A stretch of DNA of 64,000 nt from positions 434,001 to 498,000 of the forward strand of contig NZ_JADLQL010000004.1 of assembly GCF_015477805.1 (NCBI RefSeq), in the 5' to 3' direction. The DNA comes from Nocardia flavorosea. Its GTDB lineage: Bacteria > Actinomycetota > Actinomycetes > Mycobacteriales > Mycobacteriaceae. The notes under the pieces are model-generated. The model was given only the letters and a program-made list of their open reading frames with translations. It ran no database searches and had not been told where the DNA came from. The translations under genes and the position numbers were made by a program. Position 1 is the stretch's first letter. Each line of letters begins with the position of its first letter. Below, piece after piece: positions 44,511-53,728 of the stretch.

Positions 44511-47500
44511 CTACTGCGCCGGCGGCAGGTAACTGAGCTGGACCATCTCCGTCTCACGGCTGCGGGAGACGAACGCAGCCCGTCCCTGCGGCAATCTGGT
44601 GGACCGGAAATCGCCGAGCAGGATCCCTTCGTCTTTCGGCGCACTCATCAGCAGGGCGTCCACGGACAGGTCCTTGAGCACACCGAGGACCGGATCGTAG
44701 AGCGCGCGTGCCGCGCCGCCCGCACGCCGGGCGACGATCACATGCAAACCGATATCACGCGCTTGCGGAAGATATTCCAGCAACGCCACCAGCGGATTGT
44801 TGGAGGAGACCATATCGTAGTCATCGACGATCACATAGATCTCCGGGCCGGTCCACCAACTCCGGTCGCGCAGTTGCTGCGGCGTGATATCGGCGCCCGG
44901 TAGGCGATCCGACAGATAACCGGCCACCTCGGCGAGCATCCCGATCGATGTCTGCGACGAGGTCGAGTACCCGGCGAGATGGCGGCCTTCGACAACTCCG
45001 AGCAAGGTGCGCCGGTAGTCCACGAGAATGATTCGGGCCTGTTCTGCGGTGGAGCGCTCGACGATCCCGGTGATGATATTGCGCAACACCATGGTTTTCC
45101 CGGCCTCGACATCGCCGAAGATCATCAGGTGCGGTTGCGCGTGGAAATCGATCACCACCGGCTGCAATTCGGATTCGGCACGACCTATCGGCACCCGAGT
45201 CCAGGACAGGCCCATATCGGCGGCCTCGGCATCCGCGACGACCTTCGTCCGGTCTACCCGCGCCGGCAGAATCCGCACGGTCGGCGCGCCGCTGTCACCG
45301 TAAAGCTCTATGAGTTGCGTCCGAGCCGCTTCCACCCCGTCGGGTAGCGTCTCCGGGTCCACCTCGGAATCCAGCCGGGGCAAAGCGATCAGCAGGTGCA
45401 GGCTTTCGGCGGTGAGGCCCCGCCCCGCACGCCCCACCGGGACGTGCACCGCGGCCCGCCGGTTCATCTCCGAATCGGACGGGTCGCCGAGCCGGAGTTC
45501 GATCCGAGTGCCGATCTGATCCCGGACCACCGGGCGGATCTCCAGCCATCGGGCCGCCGAGAGGACCACGTGCACACCGAACGAGAGCCCCTGCGCAGCG
45601 ATCGTGTTCACCGCGCCCTCCAGCGCCTCGAACTCCTCACGAAACGCACCCCAGCCGTCGATCACCAAGAACACGTCGGCGAACCGGTCTTCCTCGGCCG
45701 ACGCCGCGGCGCGCCGAGAGCCCTGCGCACCGTCCACGGCCCGCCGGCGGTAAGCAGCCATGTTCTCGACGCCGAGGGCCAGGAACCGCTGTTCCCGTTG
45801 CCGGAGCAATGTGGTCATCTCCGCCACCGTGCGACGTACCTGATCGACCTCCAGCCGGCTCGCGACGGAACCCACATGGGGTAGCCCGGCCAGCCCGGCC
45901 AGAGAACCGCCACCCAGGTCGATGCAGTAGAACTGCACCTGTCGCGGGGTATGCGTCACGGCGGCGGCCATGATGATGGTGCGTAATGTCGTCGACTTCC
46001 CCGACTGGGGGCCACCCACCACGGCCACATTTCCTTGGCCTCCGGACAGATCGATGGTGAGGGTGTCGCGCTTCTGCTCGTACGGCTTGTCCACCACGCC
46101 GATCGCCAGCCGCAGATCGCCGGTGCGGTTCTCTGGTGTGCGCCAATGTGGCTGAGGAAGCAGCATATCCACCGTCGGCGAAACGTCCAGCGGTGGCAGC
46201 CAGACCTCGTGCGCGGGCCGGCCGTATCCGGTCAGCCGTTCGACCACCACTTGCAACAGGGTGCGCTCCGACGGCGGCGGCGCGTCGTCGGCGAGCATCG
46301 CCTCCAACTCGTCGAGATCGGGTAGTTCGACAGTGCCGGACGCGGTCTGTTCGATGCGCTCGCGGACAACCACCGGCGCGGCCGTGAACACCTCGACCGA
46401 TTGCCGGCCCTCCACCCGTTCCGCTGTCCGGCGGGCGCCCAGCGGCGGGGTGTACGGTCCGGAGACATAGGTCGCGTTGAAACGCAGCGGATCGTCGGCA
46501 TCGGTTTTCAGATAGGCCGACCCGGGCACACCGGGCAGGTGGTAGGCGTCGGTGATACCGAGTACCTGGCGGGATTCGCTCGCCGAGAAGGTCCGCAAAC
46601 CGATGCGGTAGGACAGGTGGCTGTCGAGGCCGCGGAGTTTGTTCTCCTCCAGCCGCTGCGACGCCAGCAGCAGATGCACTCGCAGTGACCGCCCCAAACG
46701 GCCGATCATCACGAACAGATCCGCGAAATCCGGTTTCTGGGAGAGCAATTCAGAAAATTCGTCGACAATGATGAACAGCGCGGGAAGCGGATCGAGCTGC
46801 GCGCCGGCCGCGCGCGCCTTCTCGTACTCGGTGACATTGGCGAAGTTCCCCGCCGAGCGCAGCAACTCCTGCCGCCTGTTCAGCTCACCGGCGAGGGCGT
46901 CGCGCATCCGGTCGACCATCGCCAGTTCGTCCTCGAGATTGGTGATCACCGCCGCCACATGTGGGAGCGGATCCAGGCCGAGGAAGGTCGCCCCACCCTT
47001 GAAGTCCACCAGAACCAGATTCAGCAGATCCGGCGAATGGGTGGTGACCATGGACAAGACCAGCGTGCGCAGGAATTCGGATTTGCCCGAGCCGGTGGCG
47101 CCGATACACAGCCCGTGCGGACCCATTCCGTTCTCCGCGGATTCCTTGATGTCGATCTCCACCGGCATGCCGTCGGGGGTGACACCGATCGGTACCCGCA
47201 ACCGCTCGCGGGCGTTACGCGGCCGCCACTCCACCCGCGGGTCGATCCGGCTCGCGTCCGGGATCCGCAGCAGCGACATCAATCCCGGGTCGGCGCGCCG
47301 GTCGTCCAGGCTCACCAACTGCGCCGCCGTCGCAATCCGATAGCGGGCCAGCGCGCGCGCGAAAGCCTCGGCCGCCGCGATGGATACCACATCACAGGCC
47401 GCGAACTCTTCGGTATCTGGTCCGGATTTCGCCGCCAGCATGCCGGCGTCGGTCACGACGAGTTGCAGTCCGCGCCGTACGGCCAGCCCGGCCGGTGGCG

Positions 47501-48575
47501 CCGTCAGATCCAGTACGGTGACCGAATCCATCCCGGATTCGGCGACCATTCGTTCGGTGCCGTTGACGAACCCGTCGTCGATGATCGTCACCAGGTGCAT
47601 GCGGCCGGGGGTCGGGGTGGCGTTACGCATGAATCGGCCGCGTTCGAGCAGGTCATCGGCCAGTGCGGTCTCCAGTTCGGCCAGCGAGTGGTACATCATG
47701 CGTGCCGAGCCCATACCGTCGCGCAGTTCGCGATGCTGGATCTGCGGCAGCCATTTCGCCCACGCCCATTCCGGACCATCCGGATCGGCGCACACGACGG
47801 CCACTGCCAGGTGATCCACTCCATGGAAGGCGCACAGCTGCAGCAGGAGGGTGCGCATCAGCGCCCGGGTCCGGGTGCGGTCACCTTCGACGTTGATCGC
47901 CGGGAAAGCGCGCAGCGACAGCGCGGTCGGGAGGTGGTGCACCACCGAGTGGGTGCGCACGAACCGGCGCAGCGCCACCGTCGACACCGGCTCGAGGTCT
48001 TCGAGCGGGCCGGTTTCCGGGCGGCCCAGTTTGGTCGCGATCCGGTGACTGCCCACCCCGATCCGCGCGTGCCCGAAATCCGGATCACCAGGCCGGCGTT
48101 CCCACATCCGCCGGGTGCCGAGCAGCGCGCGCAGATCGGCCGGGTCCGGATGACTCCACAGCAACGACTCCCGCTGCTCGACCGCGATCTTGTGCACATC
48201 CTTGCGCAGCTGCGAAAGGTAGCGGAAATAGTCCTTACGGTCCTCGTTCAGCTCGGCCGCGCCCTTGGCGCCCCCGCGCCCCATCCCGCCGGCGAACATC
48301 CCGACCACGGAGATCAGCATCATCATCGGAAACATCATCATGAGCGGGTTGCTCAGGACGCCCCGCCCGCCCGTGGCGAACATCAATGCGATCATGCCGA
48401 CGACGGCCACGATCATGACCACCGGCAGCAGTTTCATCAGCAGTTTGCCCGGGACGGGCCGCGGCAGTTCGGGAGGCGGGTTGAGCACCAGATCACCGCC
48501 CGGAGCCCGCGGTGGCGCGATCCGCGCCTGCCGCACGAAACCCTCGATACCGTCGTTGTTCACCGCCACCCACAT
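44511..48575 (-). CDS. eccC: Type VII secretion ATPase EccC (fused EccCa-EccCb)
   Basis: 1354-residue membrane-linked motor of the ESX core complex. N-terminal tail with IAPPRAPGGDL, two spans (KLLPVVMIVAVVGMIAL and NPLMMMFPMMMLISVVGMF), then three FtsK/SpoIIIE-type ATPase domains: Walker A GATGSGKSE near 494, GGPQSGKST near 855 and GDVEAGKTM near 1157; each has an apparently intact Walker B (LVLVDFKGG, FYCIDLGGG, IILVDYRR). A single long chain as in EccC of ESX-2/3/5 rather than the split ESX-1 form. Last gene of the leftward locus. Alternative downstream starts exist but the first ATG gives the familiar N-terminus. Confidence 0.93.
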   Translation of the reverse strand: MWVAVNNDGIEGFVRQARIAPPRAPGGDLVLNPPPELPRPVPGKLLMKLLPVVMIVAVVGMIALMFATGGRGVLSNPLMMMFPMMMLISVVGMFAGGMGRGGAKGAAELNEDRKDYFRYLSQLRKDVHKIAVEQRESLLWSHPDPADLRALLGTRRMWERRPGDPDFGHARIGVGSHRIATKLGRPETGPLEDLEPVSTVALRRFVRTHSVVHHLPTALSLRAFPAINVEGDRTRTRALMRTLLLQLCAFHGVDHLAVAVVCADPDGPEWAWAKWLPQIQHRELRDGMGSARMMYHSLAELETALADDLLERGRFMRNATPTPGRMHLVTIIDDGFVNGTERMVAESGMDSVTVLDLTAPPAGLAVRRGLQLVVTDAGMLAAKSGPDTEEFAACDVVSIAAAEAFARALARYRIATAAQLVSLDDRRADPGLMSLLRIPDASRIDPRVEWRPRNARERLRVPIGVTPDGMPVEIDIKESAENGMGPHGLCIGATGSGKSEFLRTLVLSMVTTHSPDLLNLVLVDFKGGATFLGLDPLPHVAAVITNLEDELAMVDRMRDALAGELNRRQELLRSAGNFANVTEYEKARAAGAQLDPLPALFIIVDEFSELLSQKPDFADLFVMIGRLGRSLRVHLLLASQRLEENKLRGLDSHLSYRIGLRTFSASESRQVLGITDAYHLPGVPGSAYLKTDADDPLRFNATYVSGPYTPPLGARRTAERVEGRQSVEVFTAAPVVVRERIEQTASGTVELPDLDELEAMLADDAPPPSERTLLQVVVERLTGYGRPAHEVWLPPLDVSPTVDMLLPQPHWRTPENRTGDLRLAIGVVDKPYEQKRDTLTIDLSGGQGNVAVVGGPQSGKSTTLRTIIMAAAVTHTPRQVQFYCIDLGGGSLAGLAGLPHVGSVASRLEVDQVRRTVAEMTTLLRQREQRFLALGVENMAAYRRRAVDGAQGSRRAAASAEEDRFADVFLVIDGWGAFREEFEALEGAVNTIAAQGLSFGVHVVLSAARWLEIRPVVRDQIGTRIELRLGDPSDSEMNRRAAVHVPVGRAGRGLTAESLHLLIALPRLDSEVDPETLPDGVEAARTQLIELYGDSGAPTVRILPARVDRTKVVADAEAADMGLSWTRVPIGRAESELQPVVIDFHAQPHLMIFGDVEAGKTMVLRNIITGIVERSTAEQARIILVDYRRTLLGVVEGRHLAGYSTSSQTSIGMLAEVAGYLSDRLPGADITPQQLRDRSWWTGPEIYVIVDDYDMVSSNNPLVALLEYLPQARDIGLHVIVARRAGGAARALYDPVLGVLKDLSVDALLMSAPKDEGILLGDFRSTRLPQGRAAFVSRSRETEMVQLSYLPPAQ

Positions 48576-48620
48576 TCCGCACCCGGCAGTGTGTGCCCGG
48601 GTCGTGTCCGGGCGCTCGGT

Positions 48621-50018
48621 TCACTCATCAGCGTTCTTTCCTTCACCTCGCCGGTAGAGCAGACTCAGTCCGTGCCCCGCCGCCAAACCTGCGAGGCATA
48701 CGATCGTGCCGATCAGCGCGATCCGGACGGGCCACGGATCCCGCCAGGGCGGCGGCTCCGGCGCCGCGATCGGACTGCCTTCGGCCGCGCCCTCGTGCAC
48801 ATCGCGTTCGGGTAGTCGCGCCGTCAGTGCCGCCACCGGATCGACCAGCCCGGCACCGAGCCGGTTGTCGCGGCCGGGACCGGGCGAATGCGCCGTTCTG
48901 ATCACCCGTTCCATAACTGCTCCTGCCGTGAGTTCCGGGTATCGGGACCGGACGAGCGCCACCACACCGGCGACATAGGCAGCGGCGTATCCCGTGCCCT
49001 CGATCGGATGGACACCGTCGCGCGCCGGCACGGAATCCACCAGTCCACCCGAACCGGGGGCACTGTCCAGCGAGATGATTCCGCGGCCGGGTGCGGCGAC
49101 CGACACCCAGGAACCGAAGAGAGAGAATGCCGCCGCGGCGCCGCCGCCGTCCATCGCACCCACCGAGAGCACATACGGTGTGAAGTGCGCCGGGCTCGCG
49201 ACCGTGCGCACCGCGCCCAGCCCGGTCTCGTCGTTCTGCGTCCGGCACGAACCCGAGTCGCCGAGATCGCCGGCCGCCGCGACAACCACCACATTGCGGT
49301 CGTAGGCGAATCGCACCGCCGCGCCCAGTGCCCCGTCGGCCAGATCGGTTCCGGCAGCGGCACAGGCCACCGTGGGGACCGTGATCACCGTCGCCCCCAG
49401 AGCGACCGCGTGCACGATCGCCGAAGCCAGAGTCGCGGTGGTGCCGAAACCACCGGCCACCAGTTGGCCGGGTAGCCCGCGGCGGTTGTAGTCGGCGGGC
49501 TCGAATGCAAGACTGACCTGGCGAATCGCCAAGATCGCCGCCTCCGGCGCCACCCCGGTGAACCCGTCGTCCGCGCTCGGCTGTCCGGCGATCAGCCCGG
49601 CGACCAGCGTTCCGTGCCCGTCGCAGTCTTCGGTCCCGTCGGTACCGGCCACATAATCGCCACCGGGTATGAGACGGGGCAGCCGTGGGTGGCGGGTGAC
49701 GCCCGTATCGATCACGGCGACGATCTGCCCACGACCCCGGGAGAAACGCCAGGCGGTGGGCAGATCGAGGGGTCGCTGGGCCGGCGGCGCCGTCCGCGGT
49801 GGCGGCCCGCTCAGCGACAACCGCTGACATACCGTCGCCTGTTTCGCGGGTTCCGGGGACCGGGGCGGGCCGGCCGGAGGTAGTAGGGCAGGGTCGATGG
49901 CCGGCGGTATCGCGCGCGCCGGGCCTGAGGTCGCGCCAGGCCAGGCGAGGGCGAGGATCGCACAGGCCAGCACGGTCACCAGGGCCCGCCACCGGCCCCG
50001 CGCACGAAGGCGTCTCAT
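48621..50018 (-). CDS. mycP: Mycosin (MycP), predicted catalytically dead
   Basis: Membrane-anchored subtilisin-like protein of 465 residues: signal peptide (ALVTVLACAILALAWPG), peptidase domain, and a C-terminal span (IALIGTIVCLAGLAAG). The Asp (AVIDTG) and His (CDGHGT) of the triad are present, but the serine motif normally GTSxAAPYV reads GTGYAAAYV, so Ser is Gly, and the oxyanion Asn of AAGN reads AAGD. Mycosins stabilise the ESX membrane complex and, as I recall, this structural role does not need protease activity, so the gene is probably still functional in secretion. ATG overlaps the eccD stop by 4 bases. Confidence 0.92.
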   Translation of the reverse strand: MRRLRARGRWRALVTVLACAILALAWPGATSGPARAIPPAIDPALLPPAGPPRSPEPAKQATVCQRLSLSGPPPRTAPPAQRPLDLPTAWRFSRGRGQIVAVIDTGVTRHPRLPRLIPGGDYVAGTDGTEDCDGHGTLVAGLIAGQPSADDGFTGVAPEAAILAIRQVSLAFEPADYNRRGLPGQLVAGGFGTTATLASAIVHAVALGATVITVPTVACAAAGTDLADGALGAAVRFAYDRNVVVVAAAGDLGDSGSCRTQNDETGLGAVRTVASPAHFTPYVLSVGAMDGGGAAAAFSLFGSWVSVAAPGRGIISLDSAPGSGGLVDSVPARDGVHPIEGTGYAAAYVAGVVALVRSRYPELTAGAVMERVIRTAHSPGPGRDNRLGAGLVDPVAALTARLPERDVHEGAAEGSPIAAPEPPPWRDPWPVRIALIGTIVCLAGLAAGHGLSLLYRRGEGKNADE

Positions 50019-51499
50019 ATGCTCCTGGCCAGGGCGTAGAGGTCCATGATCCAGACCACCAGCGGCAGCATCGCGACGATGAGCCCGTATTCGAACAACT
50101 CCCCCGCCCGGCGGACCAGCGGAGACGGATCCGTCGACGGTCCCACCACACCGAGGAAGAGCGCACCCGCCGCCAGCGCCAGCAGCGCGCCGGCCAGCGG
50201 GAGCACCACGTCACCGGCACCGATACCGAGGCCGAACATCAGCGCGATCAAGGTGGCCGAGCCGCCCCCGATCAGCACCCCCGCCTGGATCAGATCGGCA
50301 TAGGCGCGACCGCGCAGGATCAGCACCACACCCACGATCGCGGCGAGGGCGACGCCCTGCCACTCACGCGACCCGAACGGGTCGGCGGCGACGAATGCGC
50401 TGACACCGGTCGCCACCGTCGCCCCGATGATCATCCCGGACTGGAACCGGTTGGCGGCTCGCGCTTTCTCGGACAGGCCGCTCGCCGACGGCAGGGCGGT
50501 CGCGCCGATCGCGCCGATACCTTCGATGGTCGGCCGGGGCTCGTGATCGGCCGGGTCGATCACCCCGCCCGCGGTGGGCACCGGCGGCACCGGCAGTTTC
50601 GCCGCCAGCCGGGACAGCTGAGCGGTAGGCGTGACGAAGGTCAGCGCCGCCGCCACCCCACCCGCCGCGATCTTCACCGGATCGACGTGCGCAAAGACCA
50701 GCACTGCGGCCGCGACCCCGCCGAACACCGCGAGCGTCAGGGCCGCCGCCACGATCGTGGCGGCCGCCCCGGTGAGCCGGTACATCACCACCGCCACCAC
50801 CACACTGGACGCGCATACCAGCAGCGCGTGCGGACCACCCACTTCACCCGGCACCAGCAGCGCGACACCGGGTCCGAAGAGCACCAGCGCGCACAGCAGC
50901 AGCGCCGCCGCGACGCCCGGCACCGTGTGCCGCCGCGCGACGATCACCGCCGTCACGAACGCCGCGACACCGGTAGCTATCGCTGTCGCACCCGACGCGA
51001 TCCGTGCCGCGCACGTCGCGAACAGCACCATCGCCATCGCGGTGGACAGCAGCGCCACGGCGAGTCCGAGCCAGCGCGCCGCGGTATCGTTCCAGTTCCG
51101 GAACGCGCTCTCGGTCAACCGAGCGACCGCGTCGATCACATCGTCGAACAGCGGCGGCGGCTCCTTCGACCGCACCGCGCGCAGCATCAGCAGATCACCG
51201 TCGAACACTTCGGCTTCGGCCAGGGTCGCGTCCAGTGAGATCGGTGGCTGCCCGAGCCGGCCCAGCGTCCAGTGCTCGGCCGCCTGCGGCGCGTTCTCAT
51301 CGGGTTCGGCCGGTGGGGCGTTGCGTGATTCGAGCACCGCCACCAGCTCACCGATGAACGCGACCAGCGGCACGGTGGCCGGTAACCCCAGGTCGACCTG
51401 GGTGTTCCCGCCGATCACCGAGACCCGGCGCAATTCCGGTTCGCTGAGCGCAACCGGCTCCAGGTCCGGTGGACCGGCGGCCTCTTGCACATTGTTCAT
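50015..51499 (-). CDS. eccD: Type VII secretion channel component EccD
   Basis: 494-residue membrane protein: N-terminal ubiquitin-like domain (about 25-110) and about 11 spans, for example WLGLAVALLSTAMAMVLFA, AALLLCALVLFGPGVALL and PLAGALLALAAGALFLGVV. EccD dimers frame the ESX pore. ATG starts 5 bases after the eccB stop; its own stop overlaps the mycP start (ATGA). An upstream in-frame extension is inside eccB and not native. Confidence 0.93.
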   Translation of the reverse strand: MNNVQEAAGPPDLEPVALSEPELRRVSVIGGNTQVDLGLPATVPLVAFIGELVAVLESRNAPPAEPDENAPQAAEHWTLGRLGQPPISLDATLAEAEVFDGDLLMLRAVRSKEPPPLFDDVIDAVARLTESAFRNWNDTAARWLGLAVALLSTAMAMVLFATCAARIASGATAIATGVAAFVTAVIVARRHTVPGVAAALLLCALVLFGPGVALLVPGEVGGPHALLVCASSVVVAVVMYRLTGAAATIVAAALTLAVFGGVAAAVLVFAHVDPVKIAAGGVAAALTFVTPTAQLSRLAAKLPVPPVPTAGGVIDPADHEPRPTIEGIGAIGATALPSASGLSEKARAANRFQSGMIIGATVATGVSAFVAADPFGSREWQGVALAAIVGVVLILRGRAYADLIQAGVLIGGGSATLIALMFGLGIGAGDVVLPLAGALLALAAGALFLGVVGPSTDPSPLVRRAGELFEYGLIVAMLPLVVWIMDLYALARSI

Positions 51500-51504
51500 T
51501 TCAT

Positions 51505-52920
51505 CTATTCCTGTGCGAGCGAGTCGTATGCCACCAGCGCCGCGGCACGGCTCAACGACGGGCCCGGGACGAGCTGCCCGACTATCTGCCAGGGTGCCGG
51601 GGCCGGCTCCCGCCCCAGCCCGAGGATTTCCGCGGTGGCTAGATCGGGTATGCCGTAACGAATTCCGGTATCGGCGATGTAGTACAGGGCGCCCCGGCGC
51701 GCACTGTCCGGCAGGTTCCCGGTGACCTGAACGAATTCGCCGGAACTGGGCCGGATATAGGCCGCATCGATACGATCGGTATCGGATCCGGCACTCGCCG
51801 CGACCGCGGGTACGGCCGTGTCGGGCAGTGGCCAGATCTGCCCGGTGAGCAACCGCAGTGTCGCCGTCTGCGCGGTATCGGCCCGGGACCAGGCGACACA
51901 CACGACCGGGACGTCCGGGGAAACGATCCGCGGTCGGGTCGCCGGGAACAGGCCCACCGGCAACTCCTCCACCACCGCGACACCGCGCAACGCATCCGGC
52001 GGCACCGCCGGAACCTCGCTCAATCCCTGAGAATCCGCGTACCGGATCACTTCGGCGGTGAACGGCGTGATCCGTTGTACGCCGCCCGCGACCACGACGT
52101 AGAGTTCGGCGCTGTCCGGCCCCGCCACTTTGATCACCGAACCGATGGTGGTGCCCGGCACCGGTCCCGGCTGCCCGGCCCGCTCGATAACCGGCGGGGT
52201 CAGCGGCGGCACGGGGGCAGTGGCATTGAGCAGCCCCACCCCGGCCTCCCGGAACCGGGTTCCCGACCGCAACCCCAGCGCCCGGGTCACCGCGTCGTTA
52301 CCCGGGTCGAATTCGGCGCTGCGACCGTCCCACAGCAGGTAGTTCTTACCGGCCGCCGACACCAGCACGGCTTCGTCGCCGGAGAGCGGGCGTATGGTCT
52401 CGTCGAGACGCGGGGCGCCCGCCACCACGATCCGGGACAGCCCGCCGACCGGGGTGGTCGATTCGCAGAGACTCCACTGCGAATTCCGCGAGTCCGACGC
52501 CGACCCGAGCAGGGCGACGGGAGCACCCGGGATACCCAGTAGCGGCCCGCGCGGGAACTCGGCCAGTTTGGATTCCTTGACCGACGCCGGTTTCTCGGTG
52601 GATCCGGTGATCAACCGCGCCGACGCCGCATTGAGCACCGGATGGAGAGTGCCATCCACCATGACGAACAGCGCACCGGTGTCCTTACCGGTCACGATCT
52701 TCGCGTTCCCCACCTGCCCCTGTGGCCGAATCAGCCCGAGGATGGCGCAGCCGGCGACGATCAGCACCGCGAACACCAGCCCGACGACCATCGACCGGAT
52801 CTGCGCGCGCATGGGATCGTGCAGCATCCGCACATCCCGGCGCACCAGGGCGTGCTGAATCCGCTTCAGCAGGAAGCGGTATCCGTTGACCTGGGCGCGG
52901 GTGGTCAGTTGGGCAGGCAA
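51505..52920 (-). CDS. eccB: Type VII secretion membrane protein EccB
   Basis: 471-residue bitopic protein of the ESX core. Family N-terminus QLTTRAQVNGYRFLLKRIQ, VRRDVRMLHDPMR, then a single span (SMVVGLVFAVLIVAGCAIL, about 43-62) and a large periplasmic domain with repeats including GLLNAT and GTHPVLN-like motifs and paired cysteines. It forms the periplasmic part of the complex. TTG start with GAGGAG upstream. First of four core genes in line with eccD, mycP and eccC. Confidence 0.93.
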   Translation of the reverse strand: MPAQLTTRAQVNGYRFLLKRIQHALVRRDVRMLHDPMRAQIRSMVVGLVFAVLIVAGCAILGLIRPQGQVGNAKIVTGKDTGALFVMVDGTLHPVLNAASARLITGSTEKPASVKESKLAEFPRGPLLGIPGAPVALLGSASDSRNSQWSLCESTTPVGGLSRIVVAGAPRLDETIRPLSGDEAVLVSAAGKNYLLWDGRSAEFDPGNDAVTRALGLRSGTRFREAGVGLLNATAPVPPLTPPVIERAGQPGPVPGTTIGSVIKVAGPDSAELYVVVAGGVQRITPFTAEVIRYADSQGLSEVPAVPPDALRGVAVVEELPVGLFPATRPRIVSPDVPVVCVAWSRADTAQTATLRLLTGQIWPLPDTAVPAVAASAGSDTDRIDAAYIRPSSGEFVQVTGNLPDSARRGALYYIADTGIRYGIPDLATAEILGLGREPAPAPWQIVGQLVPGPSLSRAAALVAYDSLAQE

Positions 52921-52947
52921 GAGGTCACTCCTCGAAGTGCGGTCGTG

Positions 52948-52981
52948 CGAACGGGCCCCTTCCTGGGAACGGGCCCGTTCG
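52948..52981 (-). terminator. Hairpin between the WXG100 pair and eccB
   Basis: 11-bp perfect inverted repeat CGAACGGGCCC (52948-52958) with GGGCCCGTTCG (52971-52981), 13 bases past the WXG100 stop. Probably a partial terminator or RNA processing site that lets the small secreted proteins be made in excess over the core complex. Confidence 0.6.
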
Positions 52982-52993
52982 AATTGCCCGAAT

Positions 52994-53299
52994 TCACAGA
53001 GGCTCGAACATATCCGCGATCTGCTGGTCGGTTTGCCTCATTCCGAGTTGCGCCTCGACCACCTTGCTCGTACCTTTCGCGAGCACCTGCTGGATTTCGT
53101 TGAGCGATGCCATCATGTTCGTGAACGCGCGCTGGTAACCGGCATGGCCCTGGCCACCCCACACCTCCATCAATTTCTTGTCGAAGTCTCTCGCCGACTG
53201 TTCGTGCCGGGTCAAGCCGTCGTAGTGCCCGTTCAACATCTGAACCAGCGCGTCGATGCCCGCGTGGTTGTAGTGGGTCAATCCATCATTTGCAGCCAT
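52994..53299 (-). CDS. WXG100 secreted protein, EsxA-like
   Basis: 101-residue WXG100 family protein with the helix-turn-helix WGG turn in EVWGGQGHAGYQ near residue 46. C-terminal helix ends QTDQQIADMFEPL, as in many EsxA-side proteins. It follows the other WXG100 gene, so they should form the usual heterodimer and travel through this ESX system. No YxxxD/E signal is present. AGGAC ribosome-binding site before ATG. Confidence 0.92.
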   Translation of the reverse strand: MAANDGLTHYNHAGIDALVQMLNGHYDGLTRHEQSARDFDKKLMEVWGGQGHAGYQRAFTNMMASLNEIQQVLAKGTSKVVEAQLGMRQTDQQIADMFEPL

Positions 53300-53337
53300 T
53301 GTCGTCCTGTCGTCGGTGGTGTACTCGGAATCTCCGG

Positions 53338-53661
53338 TCAGGCCTGCTGAGCCAAGTTCGTGAACATCGATGAGGCGTCGACTTCCTGAGCCAGCACCTT
53401 TTTCGTTCCTGTTCCCATGGTTACAGTCAGTTCGTCCAGCCTGCTGTTCAAATTGACGATGCTGGCGTTCAGCCGATTCTGGAATTCGACGAACGCCGTG
53501 CGCGCGTCGCCCGCCCAGGACGGCGCCGAGGCCTCGACATCGGCCTGCAGATTTCGTGCCGTGATGCGGATCGCGTCGACAACGAACGACGACATGTCGT
53601 TTTTCGCGTTGTCGACCGCCACGCTGTCGTGAAGCAGATCCGTCTCGTTGGGAGTAGTCAT
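53338..53661 (-). CDS. WXG100 secreted protein, EsxB-like
   Basis: 107-residue WXG100 protein with the turn WAG in SWAGDARTAF near residue 48. Upstream partner of the EsxA-like gene. Its C-terminus ends ASSMFTNLAQQA and lacks the YxxxD/E secretion signal normally found on the EsxB partner. AAGGAAGTGGAGAG ribosome-binding site region. Confidence 0.9.
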   Translation of the reverse strand: MTTPNETDLLHDSVAVDNAKNDMSSFVVDAIRITARNLQADVEASAPSWAGDARTAFVEFQNRLNASIVNLNSRLDELTVTMGTGTKKVLAQEVDASSMFTNLAQQA

Positions 53662-53728
53662 CTCTCCACTTCCTTTCCTTGGATGTTCGATGTATGCGGA
53701 TAGTTTTTGATGCGCGATCGGCCGGTGT

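Noticed and set aside
46959..48815. Long + strand frame opposite eccC
   Set aside because: Antisense to the well-supported eccC; low-complexity composition and no family features.
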